From CALZJC01 sp963781065 (lineage in GTDB: Bacteria > Acidobacteriota > Thermoanaerobaculia > Multivoradales > JAHEKO01), in assembly GCA_963781065.1 (NCBI GenBank), contig CAWAET010000005.1, positions 62,001 through 126,000 on the forward strand: a DNA stretch of 64,000 nt. Direction: 5' to 3'. Below are positions 31,944 to 40,835 of the stretch, piece by piece. The notes under the pieces were generated by a model. It ran no database searches. It was not told the origin of the DNA and worked only from the letters and a program-made list of their open reading frames with translations. Position numbers and translations under genes: made by a program. Numbering within the stretch: position 1 is the stretch's first letter; every line of letters begins with the position of its first letter.

Positions 31944-32644
31944 CACCCGGCCTCCCGGCCAGCTGAGTGTCCCGGCGTGGTCCGACCGCGCCCCGGAGCC
32001 AGCAGCTCGGCGCTGGCGATCGCCGCGATACCCACTCCCAGGGCGACCAGCATCAGGAGACCGGCGCCGTCGGTGTCGCCGACCTGTTGGGCGCTGAAAA
32101 TCGCCGAGGCCAGGGTGCGGGTCCGCCCGGGGATGTTGCCGGCGACGGTCACCGTCGCGCCGAACTCGCCCAGGGCGCGGGTGAAGCCCAGGATCAGCGC
32201 CGCCGACAGGCCGCGCGCCGCCAGCGGCAGGGTGAAGCGGAAGAACGTCGCCCACCGGCGGTGCCCCAGCGTGCGCGCCATCGCCTCGAGGCGGGGATCG
32301 ACCCCTTCGAAGGTCACCCGCGCGGTCCGCGCCACCAGCGGCAGCGACATGGTGCCGGCGGCCACCACCGCTGCCTTCCAGGTCAGCAGCAGCCCGAGGT
32401 CGAAGCCCAGCGTGTCGCGGCCCAGCGGGCCGTCCACCGCCAGCAGCCGCAACAGCAGAAACCCCACCGCGGTCGGCGGCAGCACCAGCGGCAGGCCGAC
32501 CACCACCGACACGATCCGCTTGCCGCGAAACTCCCAGCGCGCCAGGGCGTAGCCGAGGAAGATCGCCGGCACGCCGACGAGCAGGGTGGCGACCAGCGCC
32601 ACCCGCAGGCTCACCAGCAATACCGCCAGCAGGTCGGCGGTCAC
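31943..32644 (-). CDS. modB: Molybdate ABC transporter permease ModB
   Basis: A 233-residue inner-membrane permease with five or more helices and the EAA loop (EAMARTLGHRRWATFFRFTLP...), typical of ModB; ALGEFGATVTVAGNIPGRTRTL is the family fingerprint near the C-terminus. It overlaps modA by 4 bases and modC by one, so translation of the three is coupled. Confidence 0.92.
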   Translation of the reverse strand: MTADLLAVLLVSLRVALVATLLVGVPAIFLGYALARWEFRGKRIVSVVVGLPLVLPPTAVGFLLLRLLAVDGPLGRDTLGFDLGLLLTWKAAVVAAGTMSLPLVARTARVTFEGVDPRLEAMARTLGHRRWATFFRFTLPLAARGLSAALILGFTRALGEFGATVTVAGNIPGRTRTLASAIFSAQQVGDTDGAGLLMLVALGVGIAAIASAELLAPGRGRTTPGHSAGREAG

Positions 32645-33435
32645 GGCGCCGGGTCTCCAAAGCCGTGCCGCTCGGCGATCCGGCGGCCCTCCGGGTCGGC
32701 GACGAAGTCGAGGAACCGCCGTCCCGCGGCCGGCCGGCCGCCCTCCGCGATCAGCGCACCGTGGTAGCTCACCCGGGCGGCTCCGAGGGATGGAAACTCA
32801 TAGAGCACCCGCACTCGATCCGACTGGCGGGCGTCCGTCCGGTAGACGATGCCGAGGATGCCCGGGTCGGACTCGACCAGCGCCAGCGCGGCGCGTACGT
32901 CGAGCGCCGGCGCGACCCGGTCGGCGACGGCCTGCCAGACCGTGCCGCCGTCGAGCGGGATCTCTTCCAGCGCGGCCCGGGCGTAGCGGCCCGCCGGCAC
33001 CGCCTCGGGGTCGGCCAGCGCCAGGTGCGAGAAGCCGAGGGCGGGAAGCTGCTCGGGGCGAAGGGCGGCGATCTCGGCCCGGGTCGAGGCGATCAGCACC
33101 AGCCGGTTGCCCAGCAAGGCGCGCCGGCTGCCGGGGACCACCCGGCCGGCCCTTTCCAGCACCTCGACCCATTGGCGGTCGGCGGACAGGAAGACGTCGG
33201 CCCCGGGGGCCGCCAGGATCTGCTGCGCCAGGGTGTTGGAAGCCGCCAGGTTGAGCTCGACCGGCACCCCCTCGCGGCCCTCGAAGGCCCGCGCCAGCTC
33301 GCCGATGAGATCGACCAGGCTGGCGGCGGCAAAGACCCGGAGGGGGCGAACGGCGGCTCCGCCAGCGCCATCCCGGCAGCCGGCGATCGCCGGAAGGACC
33401 GCGACGGCTACCAGCAGGCGGAAGGCGAAACGCAC
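32641..33435 (-). CDS. modA: Molybdate-binding lipoprotein ModA
   Basis: A 264-residue solute-binding protein. The signal sequence ends in a lipobox (PAIAGC near residue 19), so it is anchored as a lipoprotein. LRVFAAASLVDLIGELARAFE, NLAASNTLAQQILAAPGADVFLSAD and GNRLVLIAS are the ModA binding-site strands (Ser/Ala oxyanion loops), followed by YARAALEEIPL and LGIVYRTDAR. It captures molybdate or tungstate in the periplasm for ModBC. It lies 48 bases after the MFS gene and may belong to the same transcript. Confidence 0.9.
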   Translation of the reverse strand: MRFAFRLLVAVAVLPAIAGCRDGAGGAAVRPLRVFAAASLVDLIGELARAFEGREGVPVELNLAASNTLAQQILAAPGADVFLSADRQWVEVLERAGRVVPGSRRALLGNRLVLIASTRAEIAALRPEQLPALGFSHLALADPEAVPAGRYARAALEEIPLDGGTVWQAVADRVAPALDVRAALALVESDPGILGIVYRTDARQSDRVRVLYEFPSLGAARVSYHGALIAEGGRPAAGRRFLDFVADPEGRRIAERHGFGDPAP

Positions 33436-33483
33436 GGGGAGAAGATCCTACGACAGCCGGCGGCGGCGGCGGCGTCATGCGAG

Positions 33484-35082
33484 TCACTCCGCGCGGTCCC
33501 CTTCGTCCTCCTCCGGCTCGGTCGCGTCGTCCGCGGCGCCGCCGCGCGGCCGCCGGCGCAGCAGCGCGTACGGGAAAGAGCTCAGCCGCCGCAGGCCCGC
33601 CACGTTCGAGACATGACGCAACGACCTCCGCACTTCGCCGTAGAGCTCGGCGGCCGCGACGCCCTCTTCAGCCACCCCGACCTCGCGCACCGCCAGCAGG
33701 CGATGCAACGCATAGAGCCCGAACAGCACCGCGATCATGAACAGGAAGTCCAGCCCTTGCAGATCGACGGCCGTCAGCAGCCGCTGGCCCAGGCCCGGTG
33801 AGGCCCAATGCAGCTCGAGCGTGAGCCGGTTCGCCGCCACCCAGTCGGCCCCGATGCCGGCCAGGATCGGCGCCACGGTCGCGGCCAGCCCACTGGTCAG
33901 GGCGTTGGTGGCGAGAAAGGCGGTCGCCTTGCCGCGCGGCGCCAGCTTGAGGGTGATGCCCCCGGCGCACAGGTTGACGCCGGCGGTGGAGATTCCGGCC
34001 AGCAGGTGGATCGCCAGCAGCATCGGCACCGTCAGCACGTACCGCTCCGGCAGCGTGGTGAACGGCCACAGGCCGATCGAGACGATGAACAGCGAGCCCG
34101 ACAGGCTCAACACCGCCTTGTTGCCGATGCGGTCGGCCATGCGACCCCAGATCCGGAAGAAGGTGACGTTGGCCGCCTGGCTGACGACCGACAGGCCGAG
34201 CACCCCGGCCATCGGCAGCCCCAGCCGCACCAGCATGTAGACGGTGAAGAAGGGCGCCGCCAGGTTGACCGCGAAGTTCCAGCTGGCGAGAAAGACCAGC
34301 AGCTTGCGGAAGTTGCCGTCGCGCAGCGGCTCGGCCAGCACCTCGCGGATCGGCCGTCCGGGCTCGAGGCTCATGCGGGGCTCGGGGATGCTGCCGAGAA
34401 ACGCCACCCCGAGCAGCCCTGAGATCCCGCCGGCCAGGAAGAGCAGCGCAAAGACGATCAGCGGATCACCCAGCCAGTCCTCGCCATGGTCGACGAAGAA
34501 GCCGCTGGCGAGGGTCACCGCGGCGCCGGCCGCGGTGGCGATGGTCAGCCGGTGGGCGAAGTACCGCCCCATCACGGCGTCGGGCACCAGGTCGCGCTTC
34601 CAGGAGTTGTAGGCGGCGTTGGCGAAGGACGAGGCGGCGAAGTAGACCGCCAGGCTGGCGAGCAGCGCCCCCACCCGGTACGGCGGCGGCAGGACGAACG
34701 GTATGGCGGCCACCACGACCCAGAAGAGCCGCCCGACCAGCGACACCAGCACCACCAGCGCCTTGCGCCGGCGCAGCCGCTCGACCAGGACGATCGCCGG
34801 CAGCTGCAGCAGCTGGCTGAGCGGACCGACCGCGGCGATCAGACCGATGACCTTGTTGGAAGCGCCCAGCTGGAGGGCGAACGCCACCAGCAGGGCGCCG
34901 CCGGTGAGCGCCCCCATCACCTGGCTCGAGACGCCGTCGAGGAGCAGATACCGCAGGCCGCGCTCGACCTCCTGCGGCCGCAGCGGGGCCTGCTCCGGCG
35001 GCCGAGGCCGGCCGCCGCGCGCGTGCCGGCGGCGCGGCTCGCGCGGCGGCGCCTCCGGATCGGCCGGCCCGCCGGCGGTCAT
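33484..35082 (-). CDS. MFS transporter
   Basis: A 532-residue membrane transporter with a basic/proline-rich cytoplasmic N-terminus of about 55 residues, then about 12 hydrophobic helices (for example ALTGGALLVAFALQLGASNKVIGLIAAVGPLSQ and FVLPPPYRVGALLASLAVYFAASSF). The loop RLRRRKALVVLVSLVGR resembles the MFS motif A, and a second-half copy reads MADRIGNKAVL. Substrate cannot be told; it belongs to the broad uncharacterised MFS_1 group. Its start overlaps the stop of the upstream beta-lactamase-fold gene, so the two are coupled. A long acidic C-terminal tail (ATEPEEDEGDRAE) ends it. Confidence 0.8.
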   Translation of the reverse strand: MTAGGPADPEAPPREPRRRHARGGRPRPPEQAPLRPQEVERGLRYLLLDGVSSQVMGALTGGALLVAFALQLGASNKVIGLIAAVGPLSQLLQLPAIVLVERLRRRKALVVLVSLVGRLFWVVVAAIPFVLPPPYRVGALLASLAVYFAASSFANAAYNSWKRDLVPDAVMGRYFAHRLTIATAAGAAVTLASGFFVDHGEDWLGDPLIVFALLFLAGGISGLLGVAFLGSIPEPRMSLEPGRPIREVLAEPLRDGNFRKLLVFLASWNFAVNLAAPFFTVYMLVRLGLPMAGVLGLSVVSQAANVTFFRIWGRMADRIGNKAVLSLSGSLFIVSIGLWPFTTLPERYVLTVPMLLAIHLLAGISTAGVNLCAGGITLKLAPRGKATAFLATNALTSGLAATVAPILAGIGADWVAANRLTLELHWASPGLGQRLLTAVDLQGLDFLFMIAVLFGLYALHRLLAVREVGVAEEGVAAAELYGEVRRSLRHVSNVAGLRRLSSFPYALLRRRPRGGAADDATEPEEDEGDRAE

Positions 35083-36116
35083 GGCTGCTCGGCTGCGACC
35101 GGCTCGACGGCGCCCGGCCGAAGCGCCTCCTCGACGGCCGGCACGAGCCCTTCGATGATCAGATTGCCCTGCTCGCTCTCGACCATCGCCGCCAGGATGT
35201 ACCGCCGCCACTCCCGGCCCAGGACCAGGATCGAGTCGGAGTGCCAGATCTTCCAGCTGCCGGACTTGCGGAACAGCTTCGCCCGCGGGGCGCGCTGCTC
35301 GATCGCGCGAACGAACTTGTGGTGCAGACCCGGCTCGCCCAGGTCGCCGAGGATCTGCCGCGAGCGCTCGGCGCTGATCACCCGACCGGTGGCGAGCAGG
35401 TAGTAGAAGCGGCAGACCTGGGTGGCGGTGGCGCCGTGCGACAGACCGGTCAGCGGATCGGGGTAGCGCTGTCCCTGCTTGGCGTAGCGCTTGCCGACCC
35501 AGAGCCCGCCGCCACGTTCGCGGTCGTAGAGCTCGTAGCGCGGGTCGGTGAGCGTACGGGCGATGCGCTCGAAGCCGAGCCGGTCGATCATGTCGGTCGC
35601 GGCGCTGTTGCTGGAGACGCGGATCATCCGACCGAGGGTGTCGTGCACCTCGGCGGTCTCCTCGAGCGAGCCGTCCTCGAACGCCTCGTAGGCGGCCAGC
35701 AGGATGGCGATCTTGGGCAGGCTGGCGGCGTACATCATGACGTCGCCGTTGACCCGCGCGAAACGCGGCCGGGCCGGGTCGGTGATGTCCACCACCCCCA
35801 CCGCCAGCTTCTCGCGCCGCAGCAGCCGCCGGCGCGCCGGGTCGGCCTCGAGCGAGCGGACCAGCCGCCGCTCGAGGGCCGGATCGACCGAGTCGTAGAG
35901 CGATCTCCACGCCGGGTCGGCGATCACCACCGGCAGATCCGGCGGCGGCGGCGCGGCTTTCGACAGCTCCGGCTCCTGCCCGAGCGGGTCCGACGGGGCT
36001 GGCGCGGTCGGGGACAACACCGCCAGCAGCGCGGCGGCGAATACGATGCGGGGCGCGAGCAACTTGGACTCCTCGATAAGCGGCTCGGGCAAGCGCGGCC
36101 CGAGCGCCCGGATCAT
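35079..36116 (-). CDS. Exported serine hydrolase of the class A beta-lactamase fold
   Basis: A 345-residue protein with a hydrophobic export segment (RIVFAAALLAVLSPTAPA, residues 23-40). The beta-lactamase-fold motifs are S-x-x-K at ASLPK (Ser132, Lys135), S-x-N at VSSNSAATDM, and K-S-G at FRKSGSWKIWHSD. The omega-loop glutamate of true class A enzymes is not evident, so this is more likely a D,D-peptidase- or esterase-like serine hydrolase than an antibiotic-degrading enzyme. A paralogue at 39281 shares the VxDITDPAxP strand before the active site. The two flank an exported dikinase-like gene. An upstream start at 36713 would extend into unlikely sequence. A TTG near residue 19 is an alternative start. 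Confidence 0.75.
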   Translation of the reverse strand: MIRALGPRLPEPLIEESKLLAPRIVFAAALLAVLSPTAPAPSDPLGQEPELSKAAPPPPDLPVVIADPAWRSLYDSVDPALERRLVRSLEADPARRRLLRREKLAVGVVDITDPARPRFARVNGDVMMYAASLPKIAILLAAYEAFEDGSLEETAEVHDTLGRMIRVSSNSAATDMIDRLGFERIARTLTDPRYELYDRERGGGLWVGKRYAKQGQRYPDPLTGLSHGATATQVCRFYYLLATGRVISAERSRQILGDLGEPGLHHKFVRAIEQRAPRAKLFRKSGSWKIWHSDSILVLGREWRRYILAAMVESEQGNLIIEGLVPAVEEALRPGAVEPVAAEQP

Positions 36117-36347
36117 ATCTCCGGCCTCCGCGGCGCGTGACACCCTCTCGAACGACGGCACGCGGCTTGCTTCCAAGCGGCTGCAGCTCGGCGGAACCGC
36201 GTTCTCGGACGCTGGGAGGCCGGCAGGCGGAAGATCGTTCACGCCGAGCAAGAACTGCGCTACCGTAGGTCTCCGACCGCCACGCCGTGCCACCAAACAG
36301 GTCGGACCCCATCTTCCTCTCAACCCGCTCCACAACAGAACGCTGCC

Positions 36348-39284
36348 ATGAACCTGCGTCAGAGACTCCTGTTCCCGGTCCTCGCGGTTCCGATCGCCCT
36401 CTGGGCCGCCGGGCCGGCGACGGCCGGCGCTCCCGCCCTGGACCCTCCCGGCGCCGAGGCGCTCGACGAAGCGCGCGCGCTGGTGGCGGCAATGCGCGCC
36501 GGCGAGCGCGGTCCCTACTCCCGGCTGCGCTGGTACTGCAACGACGGCACGGTCCAGCCGCCGGCGCCCTACGCCTGCGCCGAGCGCGGCGGCGGCCGCC
36601 AGCACGGCGAGTACAGCCCCGAGCGCCGGCGCCTCGCCGAGCTGGGCTGGTCGGTCGGCACGATCGTCGCGGCGCTCGACTGGCAGGAGCTCTGGGACGT
36701 CGACCGCCGGCACCAGCGGCTGCGCGAGCTGCCGCTCGAGCGCTATCTGACCGACACCGAGGACGGCTGGGTGCTACGCCGTGCCCGCTACTACCGCGGC
36801 CGCGTGCAGATCGAAGACGAGGAGCAGGCCGGGCGCAAACTGCTGCTGCGGCTGCTGTCCGACCCCGCCTGGGTCGAGGGTAACTTCCTGCTTGCCCGCG
36901 AAGCGGTCCGCACCCTGCCCCACCACGGCGGCACCGACCGGACGCGGACCGTGCGCCGGCTGTCGCAGGAGCTCGCCGAGCAGGATTCCAGCTTCGAGCG
37001 GATCCGGATCAAGATCCACACCACGCCCGGGTTCGAGGACCTGCGGGCGACGCGCAACTGGATCGCCGCGGCGCGCGCGCGCGGCGCCGCCGGGTCGAAG
37101 CTCCTGGCCACGGCCGAGAGCCTGGCCGCCGAGATCGACAAGCTGTATGGCGAGGACGACTGGCGCGCCACGGCGGCCGCCGCCCTCGGCCGGCACCCGC
37201 GCTGGGGCGAGCTGGCGCCGCTGATCGCCGCCACGGCCGACGGCGAGGCCGGCAATCGCCTCGACCGGCTGGGGCGGGCGGCAGCGCGTCTGCGCGAGAT
37301 CGTCTCGGCTTCGACCGACGGCGCCGCCAACCTGGCCTTCATGGACCTGTCCATCGCGCTCGAGCGCGCCGCCGTCGCGGCCGCCTTCGAGGTCCTGGGC
37401 AAGGAGGCCATGAGCCGCCGCGACCACCTGCTGCTGGCCCGCCGGCTGCTCGACTCCGGCTACGGTGCCGGCCTGTTCTCGCCGGGCGAGCGCGACGCCC
37501 TGGCCGCGCCGCTCGATGGACTGCTGGCGTCGTCCGGCGCCTCCTCCGACGAGCTGATCGCCGCGGTGCGCCGCCTGCGCCGGGCCGCCCCCTGGGCGCT
37601 CGGCTCCATCCGCTACGCCTTCGCCGAGCCGCTGGTCCGCTACACCGCCCTCGAGCCCGGGGCGGCGAGGTTCGTCGACGACCTGCTGCGCGGCTCGGCC
37701 CTGCTGCCGTTCGCCGAGGCGGTGACCCGGCTGGCGGCCGACGCCGACCGCCTCTCGGGCGTCGCCCACCGCATCTTCGGCGAGACCCGCGGCGGCATGC
37801 TGGGTCTCAACCCGGGCGTCGCCCGAGGGCGGCTGCGGGTGGTCGACGCGGCCGAGCTCGAGGCCGGCGCCGAGCTCGGCCGCGACGAGATCGTGGTCCT
37901 GCCCGAGACCGTCTCCGAGCTGCCGCCGGTGGCCGGCATCCTGAGCCTCGCCGAGGGCAACCTGCTGTCGCACGTCCAGATCCTGGCGCGCAACCTGGGC
38001 ATCCCCAACGCCACGCTGTCGCCGCTGCTCGCCCGGCGGCTGGCCGAGCACCAGGGCGACGAGGTGCTGTTGGCGGTGGGCACCGACGGCTCGGTGGTCC
38101 TCGAGAGCTGGTCGCAGGTGCCGGCCGAATCGCGGAACGTGCTCGAGCAGGGGCGGGCGGCGGCGCCCGCCGCCAAGCTCACGGCGCCGGCGCCGGACCT
38201 GAGCGTCCGCCGGCCGCTGCCGCTGGCCGAGCTCGACGCCAGCCTCTCAGGCCGCGTGGTGGGGCCCAAGGCGGCCAATCTGGGCGAGCTGGCGCGCCAG
38301 TTCCCGGGCCGCGTGGCGCAGGCGGTCGCTCTGCCCTTCGGCGTCTTCGCCGATCACGTGCGAGCGGGAGCCGACCCGCCCAAGCAGAGGTTGGACCGCG
38401 CCTTCGCCCGTCTTCGCGCCGGCGAGATCGGCGTCGCCGAGCTGGCCGCCGAGGTCGAGACGGTGCGCCAGACGGTCGCCGCCCTCGAGCTCAACCCCGA
38501 GACGCGGAACCGGCTCGGCGCGCTGATGGACGAGCTCTTCGCGGCCACCGGCGACCATGGCGTTTTCGTCCGCTCCGACACCAACGTCGAGGACCTGCCC
38601 GGCTTCACCGGCGCCGGCCTCAACAAGACGATCCCCAACCTGGTCGACCGCGAGAAGGTGTTCGCGGCGATCCCGCTGGTCTGGTCGTCGCCCTACACCG
38701 AGCGCGCCATGGCCTGGCGGTCGGGCATCCTCGCGCGGCCCGAGGAGGTCTACGCCTCGGTCCTGCTGATGAAGAGCGTGCCGGCCGACAAGTCCGGCGT
38801 CCTGGTGACCGCCGACCTGGCCACCCGCGGCCGCGGGCTGACCGTCGCCACCGCCTGGGGGGTCGGCGGCGCGGTGGACGGCGAGGCGGCCGAGACGCTG
38901 GTGCTGCGGCCCGACGGCTCGACCGACCTGGTCGGTGAGGCCAAGGCGCCCTACCGGCGGCGGCTCGCCGTCGGCGGCGGCGTCGAGTGGGTGCCCGCCG
39001 AGGCCGGCCCGGTGCTGACCGCGGCGGAGCGCGACGAGGTGCGCCGGCTGGCGGCCGAGGCGGTGCAGAAGCTCGAGCCCGCCCACTCGCCCGCCGGCGA
39101 GCCGCTGCCCTGGGACATCGAGTTCGGCTTCGTCGACGGGAGGCTGACGCTCTTCCAGGTGCGGCCGCTGGTCGAGCGCGGGCAGCAGCTCGCCGATCGC
39201 GTCGTCGCCGGCCTCACCGCCGAGGCCCGGCGGCGGCCGCCGGCCACCGTCGAGCTCGACGCGCCGCTGGAGGTGGACGAATGA
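36348..39284 (+). CDS. Exported PEP/pyruvate-binding-domain protein with dikinase-like layout
   Basis: A 978-residue protein with a signal peptide (LLFPVLAVPIALWAAGPATA). The first 460 residues are helical and unrecognised. About residues 475-570 form a phosphohistidine domain with the swivelling-histidine motif EGNLLSHVQILARNLGIPNA, histidine present. About 640-975 form the ATP-grasp PPDK_N domain (GPKAANLGELARQFP, VFVRSDTNVEDLPGFTGAGLNKT, a VWSSPYTERAMAWR segment and DIEFGFVDGRLTLFQVRPL). The order His-domain then ATP-grasp is that of glucan, water dikinases, the reverse of PEP synthase, and no TIM barrel is present. Its apparent export is odd for an ATP-dependent enzyme. It overlaps the next gene by 4 bases (ATGA). 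Confidence 0.75.
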   Translation: MNLRQRLLFPVLAVPIALWAAGPATAGAPALDPPGAEALDEARALVAAMRAGERGPYSRLRWYCNDGTVQPPAPYACAERGGGRQHGEYSPERRRLAELGWSVGTIVAALDWQELWDVDRRHQRLRELPLERYLTDTEDGWVLRRARYYRGRVQIEDEEQAGRKLLLRLLSDPAWVEGNFLLAREAVRTLPHHGGTDRTRTVRRLSQELAEQDSSFERIRIKIHTTPGFEDLRATRNWIAAARARGAAGSKLLATAESLAAEIDKLYGEDDWRATAAAALGRHPRWGELAPLIAATADGEAGNRLDRLGRAAARLREIVSASTDGAANLAFMDLSIALERAAVAAAFEVLGKEAMSRRDHLLLARRLLDSGYGAGLFSPGERDALAAPLDGLLASSGASSDELIAAVRRLRRAAPWALGSIRYAFAEPLVRYTALEPGAARFVDDLLRGSALLPFAEAVTRLAADADRLSGVAHRIFGETRGGMLGLNPGVARGRLRVVDAAELEAGAELGRDEIVVLPETVSELPPVAGILSLAEGNLLSHVQILARNLGIPNATLSPLLARRLAEHQGDEVLLAVGTDGSVVLESWSQVPAESRNVLEQGRAAAPAAKLTAPAPDLSVRRPLPLAELDASLSGRVVGPKAANLGELARQFPGRVAQAVALPFGVFADHVRAGADPPKQRLDRAFARLRAGEIGVAELAAEVETVRQTVAALELNPETRNRLGALMDELFAATGDHGVFVRSDTNVEDLPGFTGAGLNKTIPNLVDREKVFAAIPLVWSSPYTERAMAWRSGILARPEEVYASVLLMKSVPADKSGVLVTADLATRGRGLTVATAWGVGGAVDGEAAETLVLRPDGSTDLVGEAKAPYRRRLAVGGGVEWVPAEAGPVLTAAERDEVRRLAAEAVQKLEPAHSPAGEPLPWDIEFGFVDGRLTLFQVRPLVERGQQLADRVVAGLTAEARRRPPATVELDAPLEVDE

Positions 39285-40609
39285 ACCCGATGCGAAAACC
39301 GCCGTCCGCCGCCGTCCCGGCGCGGCGCGGCCTCGTCCGGCTGGCGGCCGGGATAGCGCTGCTCGCCCTGCTCGGGCCGCCGCTGCCGACCGCCGGCTAC
39401 CCGCTCGACGGCAGCGGCCTGACCGGCATCCGCCGCCTCGACGGCTACCTGGCGGCGCAGCAGGCGAGCGGCGGCGCCAAGCTGCCCGCCGGCGCCCTGC
39501 TCGGCGTCGACGACATCCGGCTCAACCTGCGGGACGGTGCCGCCTGGGACCTCGGCTCGGCGGCGCGCGACCCGGACCTGCAGGCGGCGCTCGAAGCGAT
39601 CTTCCGCAACCGGCACCCCTCCTACGGCGTCGCGGTGATCGACATCACCGACCCCGCCGCCCCGGCCTGGGCCGGAGTGCGCGAGGAGCGCACCCAGCTG
39701 CCCGGCAGCGTCGGCAAGCTGCTCTGCCTGACCGCGCTGTTCGACGGCCTGGCGCGCGCTTTCCCGGCGGTCGCCGACCGCCAGCGGCTGCTGCGCGAGC
39801 ACTTCGTGGTGGCCGACGGCTGGGCCACCGGCGATCCGCACACGGTGCCCAAGTACGATTCGGCAAGCGGCGTCAACCGGTTCTCGGTGGTCGCTCCCGG
39901 CGACCGCTTCTCGCTCTCCGAATGGGTCGACCACATGATCTCGGCCTCGGCCAACTCGGCCGGCGCCATGGTCTGGCGCGAGGCGATGCTGCTGCGGGTC
40001 TTCGGCGCCGACTACCCGCCGAGCGCCGAGCGGGCGGCCGCATACTTCCGCGACACGCCGAAAAGCGAGCTCACCCGGCTGTCTCTGGCGGTGATCAACG
40101 AGCCCTTGGCGGCAGCGGGAATCGACCTTGCCCAACTCCAGCAGGGCACCTTCTGGACCCGGGTCAGCCAGGCGCAGGTGCCCGGCACCCGCTCCTTCGC
40201 CTCGCCGCGCGAGCTGGCCCGCGTGCTGCTGCGGATCGAGCAGGGGCGGCTGGTCGACGAATGGTCGAGTCTCGAGATGAAGCGCTACCTGTACATGACC
40301 AAGAAGCGCTACCGCTACGCCTTCCCTCCGGAGTTGGCCGCTTCGGCGATCTACTTCAAGAGCGGCTCCTTCTACAAGTGCGCCGCCGAGGAGGGGTTCC
40401 AGTGCGGCAAGTACAAGGGCAACGTCCAGAACCTGATGAACTCGATCGCCATCGTCGAGTCGCCCGCCGAGCGGGGGCCGGAGCAGCGGCGCTACGTCGT
40501 GGCCCTGATCTCGGACGTCCTCAAGGTCAACTCCGCCTGGGACCACTCGCGGCTGGCGGCGGCGATCGAAGAGGTCATCCAGACCCGCAAGCCGGTCGAA
40601 GGTGCGTGA
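39281..40609 (+). CDS. Exported serine hydrolase of the class A beta-lactamase fold (paralogue)
   Basis: A 442-residue protein whose ATG overlaps the stop of the dikinase-like gene in ATGA, so the pair is translationally coupled. A signal segment (LAAGIALLALLGPPLPTAG) precedes beta-lactamase-fold motifs: S-x-x-K at PGSVGKLL (Ser143, Lys146), S-A-N at SASANSAGAM, and K-S-G at YFKSGSFYKC. The VAVIDITDPAAPAW strand just before the nucleophile matches the paralogue at 35079. A cysteine pair in KCAAEEGFQCGK may form a disulfide. Function probably concerns cell-wall or ester hydrolysis in the periplasm. A CTAG-ended repeat element begins 43 bases downstream. Confidence 0.75.
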   Translation: MNPMRKPPSAAVPARRGLVRLAAGIALLALLGPPLPTAGYPLDGSGLTGIRRLDGYLAAQQASGGAKLPAGALLGVDDIRLNLRDGAAWDLGSAARDPDLQAALEAIFRNRHPSYGVAVIDITDPAAPAWAGVREERTQLPGSVGKLLCLTALFDGLARAFPAVADRQRLLREHFVVADGWATGDPHTVPKYDSASGVNRFSVVAPGDRFSLSEWVDHMISASANSAGAMVWREAMLLRVFGADYPPSAERAAAYFRDTPKSELTRLSLAVINEPLAAAGIDLAQLQQGTFWTRVSQAQVPGTRSFASPRELARVLLRIEQGRLVDEWSSLEMKRYLYMTKKRYRYAFPPELAASAIYFKSGSFYKCAAEEGFQCGKYKGNVQNLMNSIAIVESPAERGPEQRRYVVALISDVLKVNSAWDHSRLAAAIEEVIQTRKPVEGA

Positions 40610-40651
40610 CCAGGGCAGCGACGCCCAGCTGCGCGATGCCGGCAGCGGCGA

Positions 40652-40835
40652 CTAGCCCGACCTTCTCACCGGCTCTCGCAGCGAGCCGGCGTAGGTGCCT
40701 GAAGATGTGGGACTTGCCGACCGAGGGCACCGCAGGCGTACTAGAAGTACGTCGAGGATGACCGACCGAGGCAAGTCTCGCAGATTCAGGTACATGCGGC
40801 GGCGTAGTCGAGAGCCGGTGAGAAGGTCGGGCTAG
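40652..40835. repeat. Complete CTAG-ended palindromic element (184 bp)
   Basis: The two ends are perfect inverted repeats of 27 bases: CTAGCCCGACCTTCTCACCG continuing GCTCTCG at the left, its exact complement at the right. Inside, CCTGAAGATGTG-GGACTTGCC pairs imperfectly with GGCAAGTCTCGCAGATTCAGG, and the centre is GTACTAGAAGTAC (40738-40750), so the whole element can fold as one long hairpin. The right CTAG contains the TAG stop of the DinB gene (40832-40834). Copies or fragments occur at 17565, 48349 and 54697. Confidence 0.85.
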
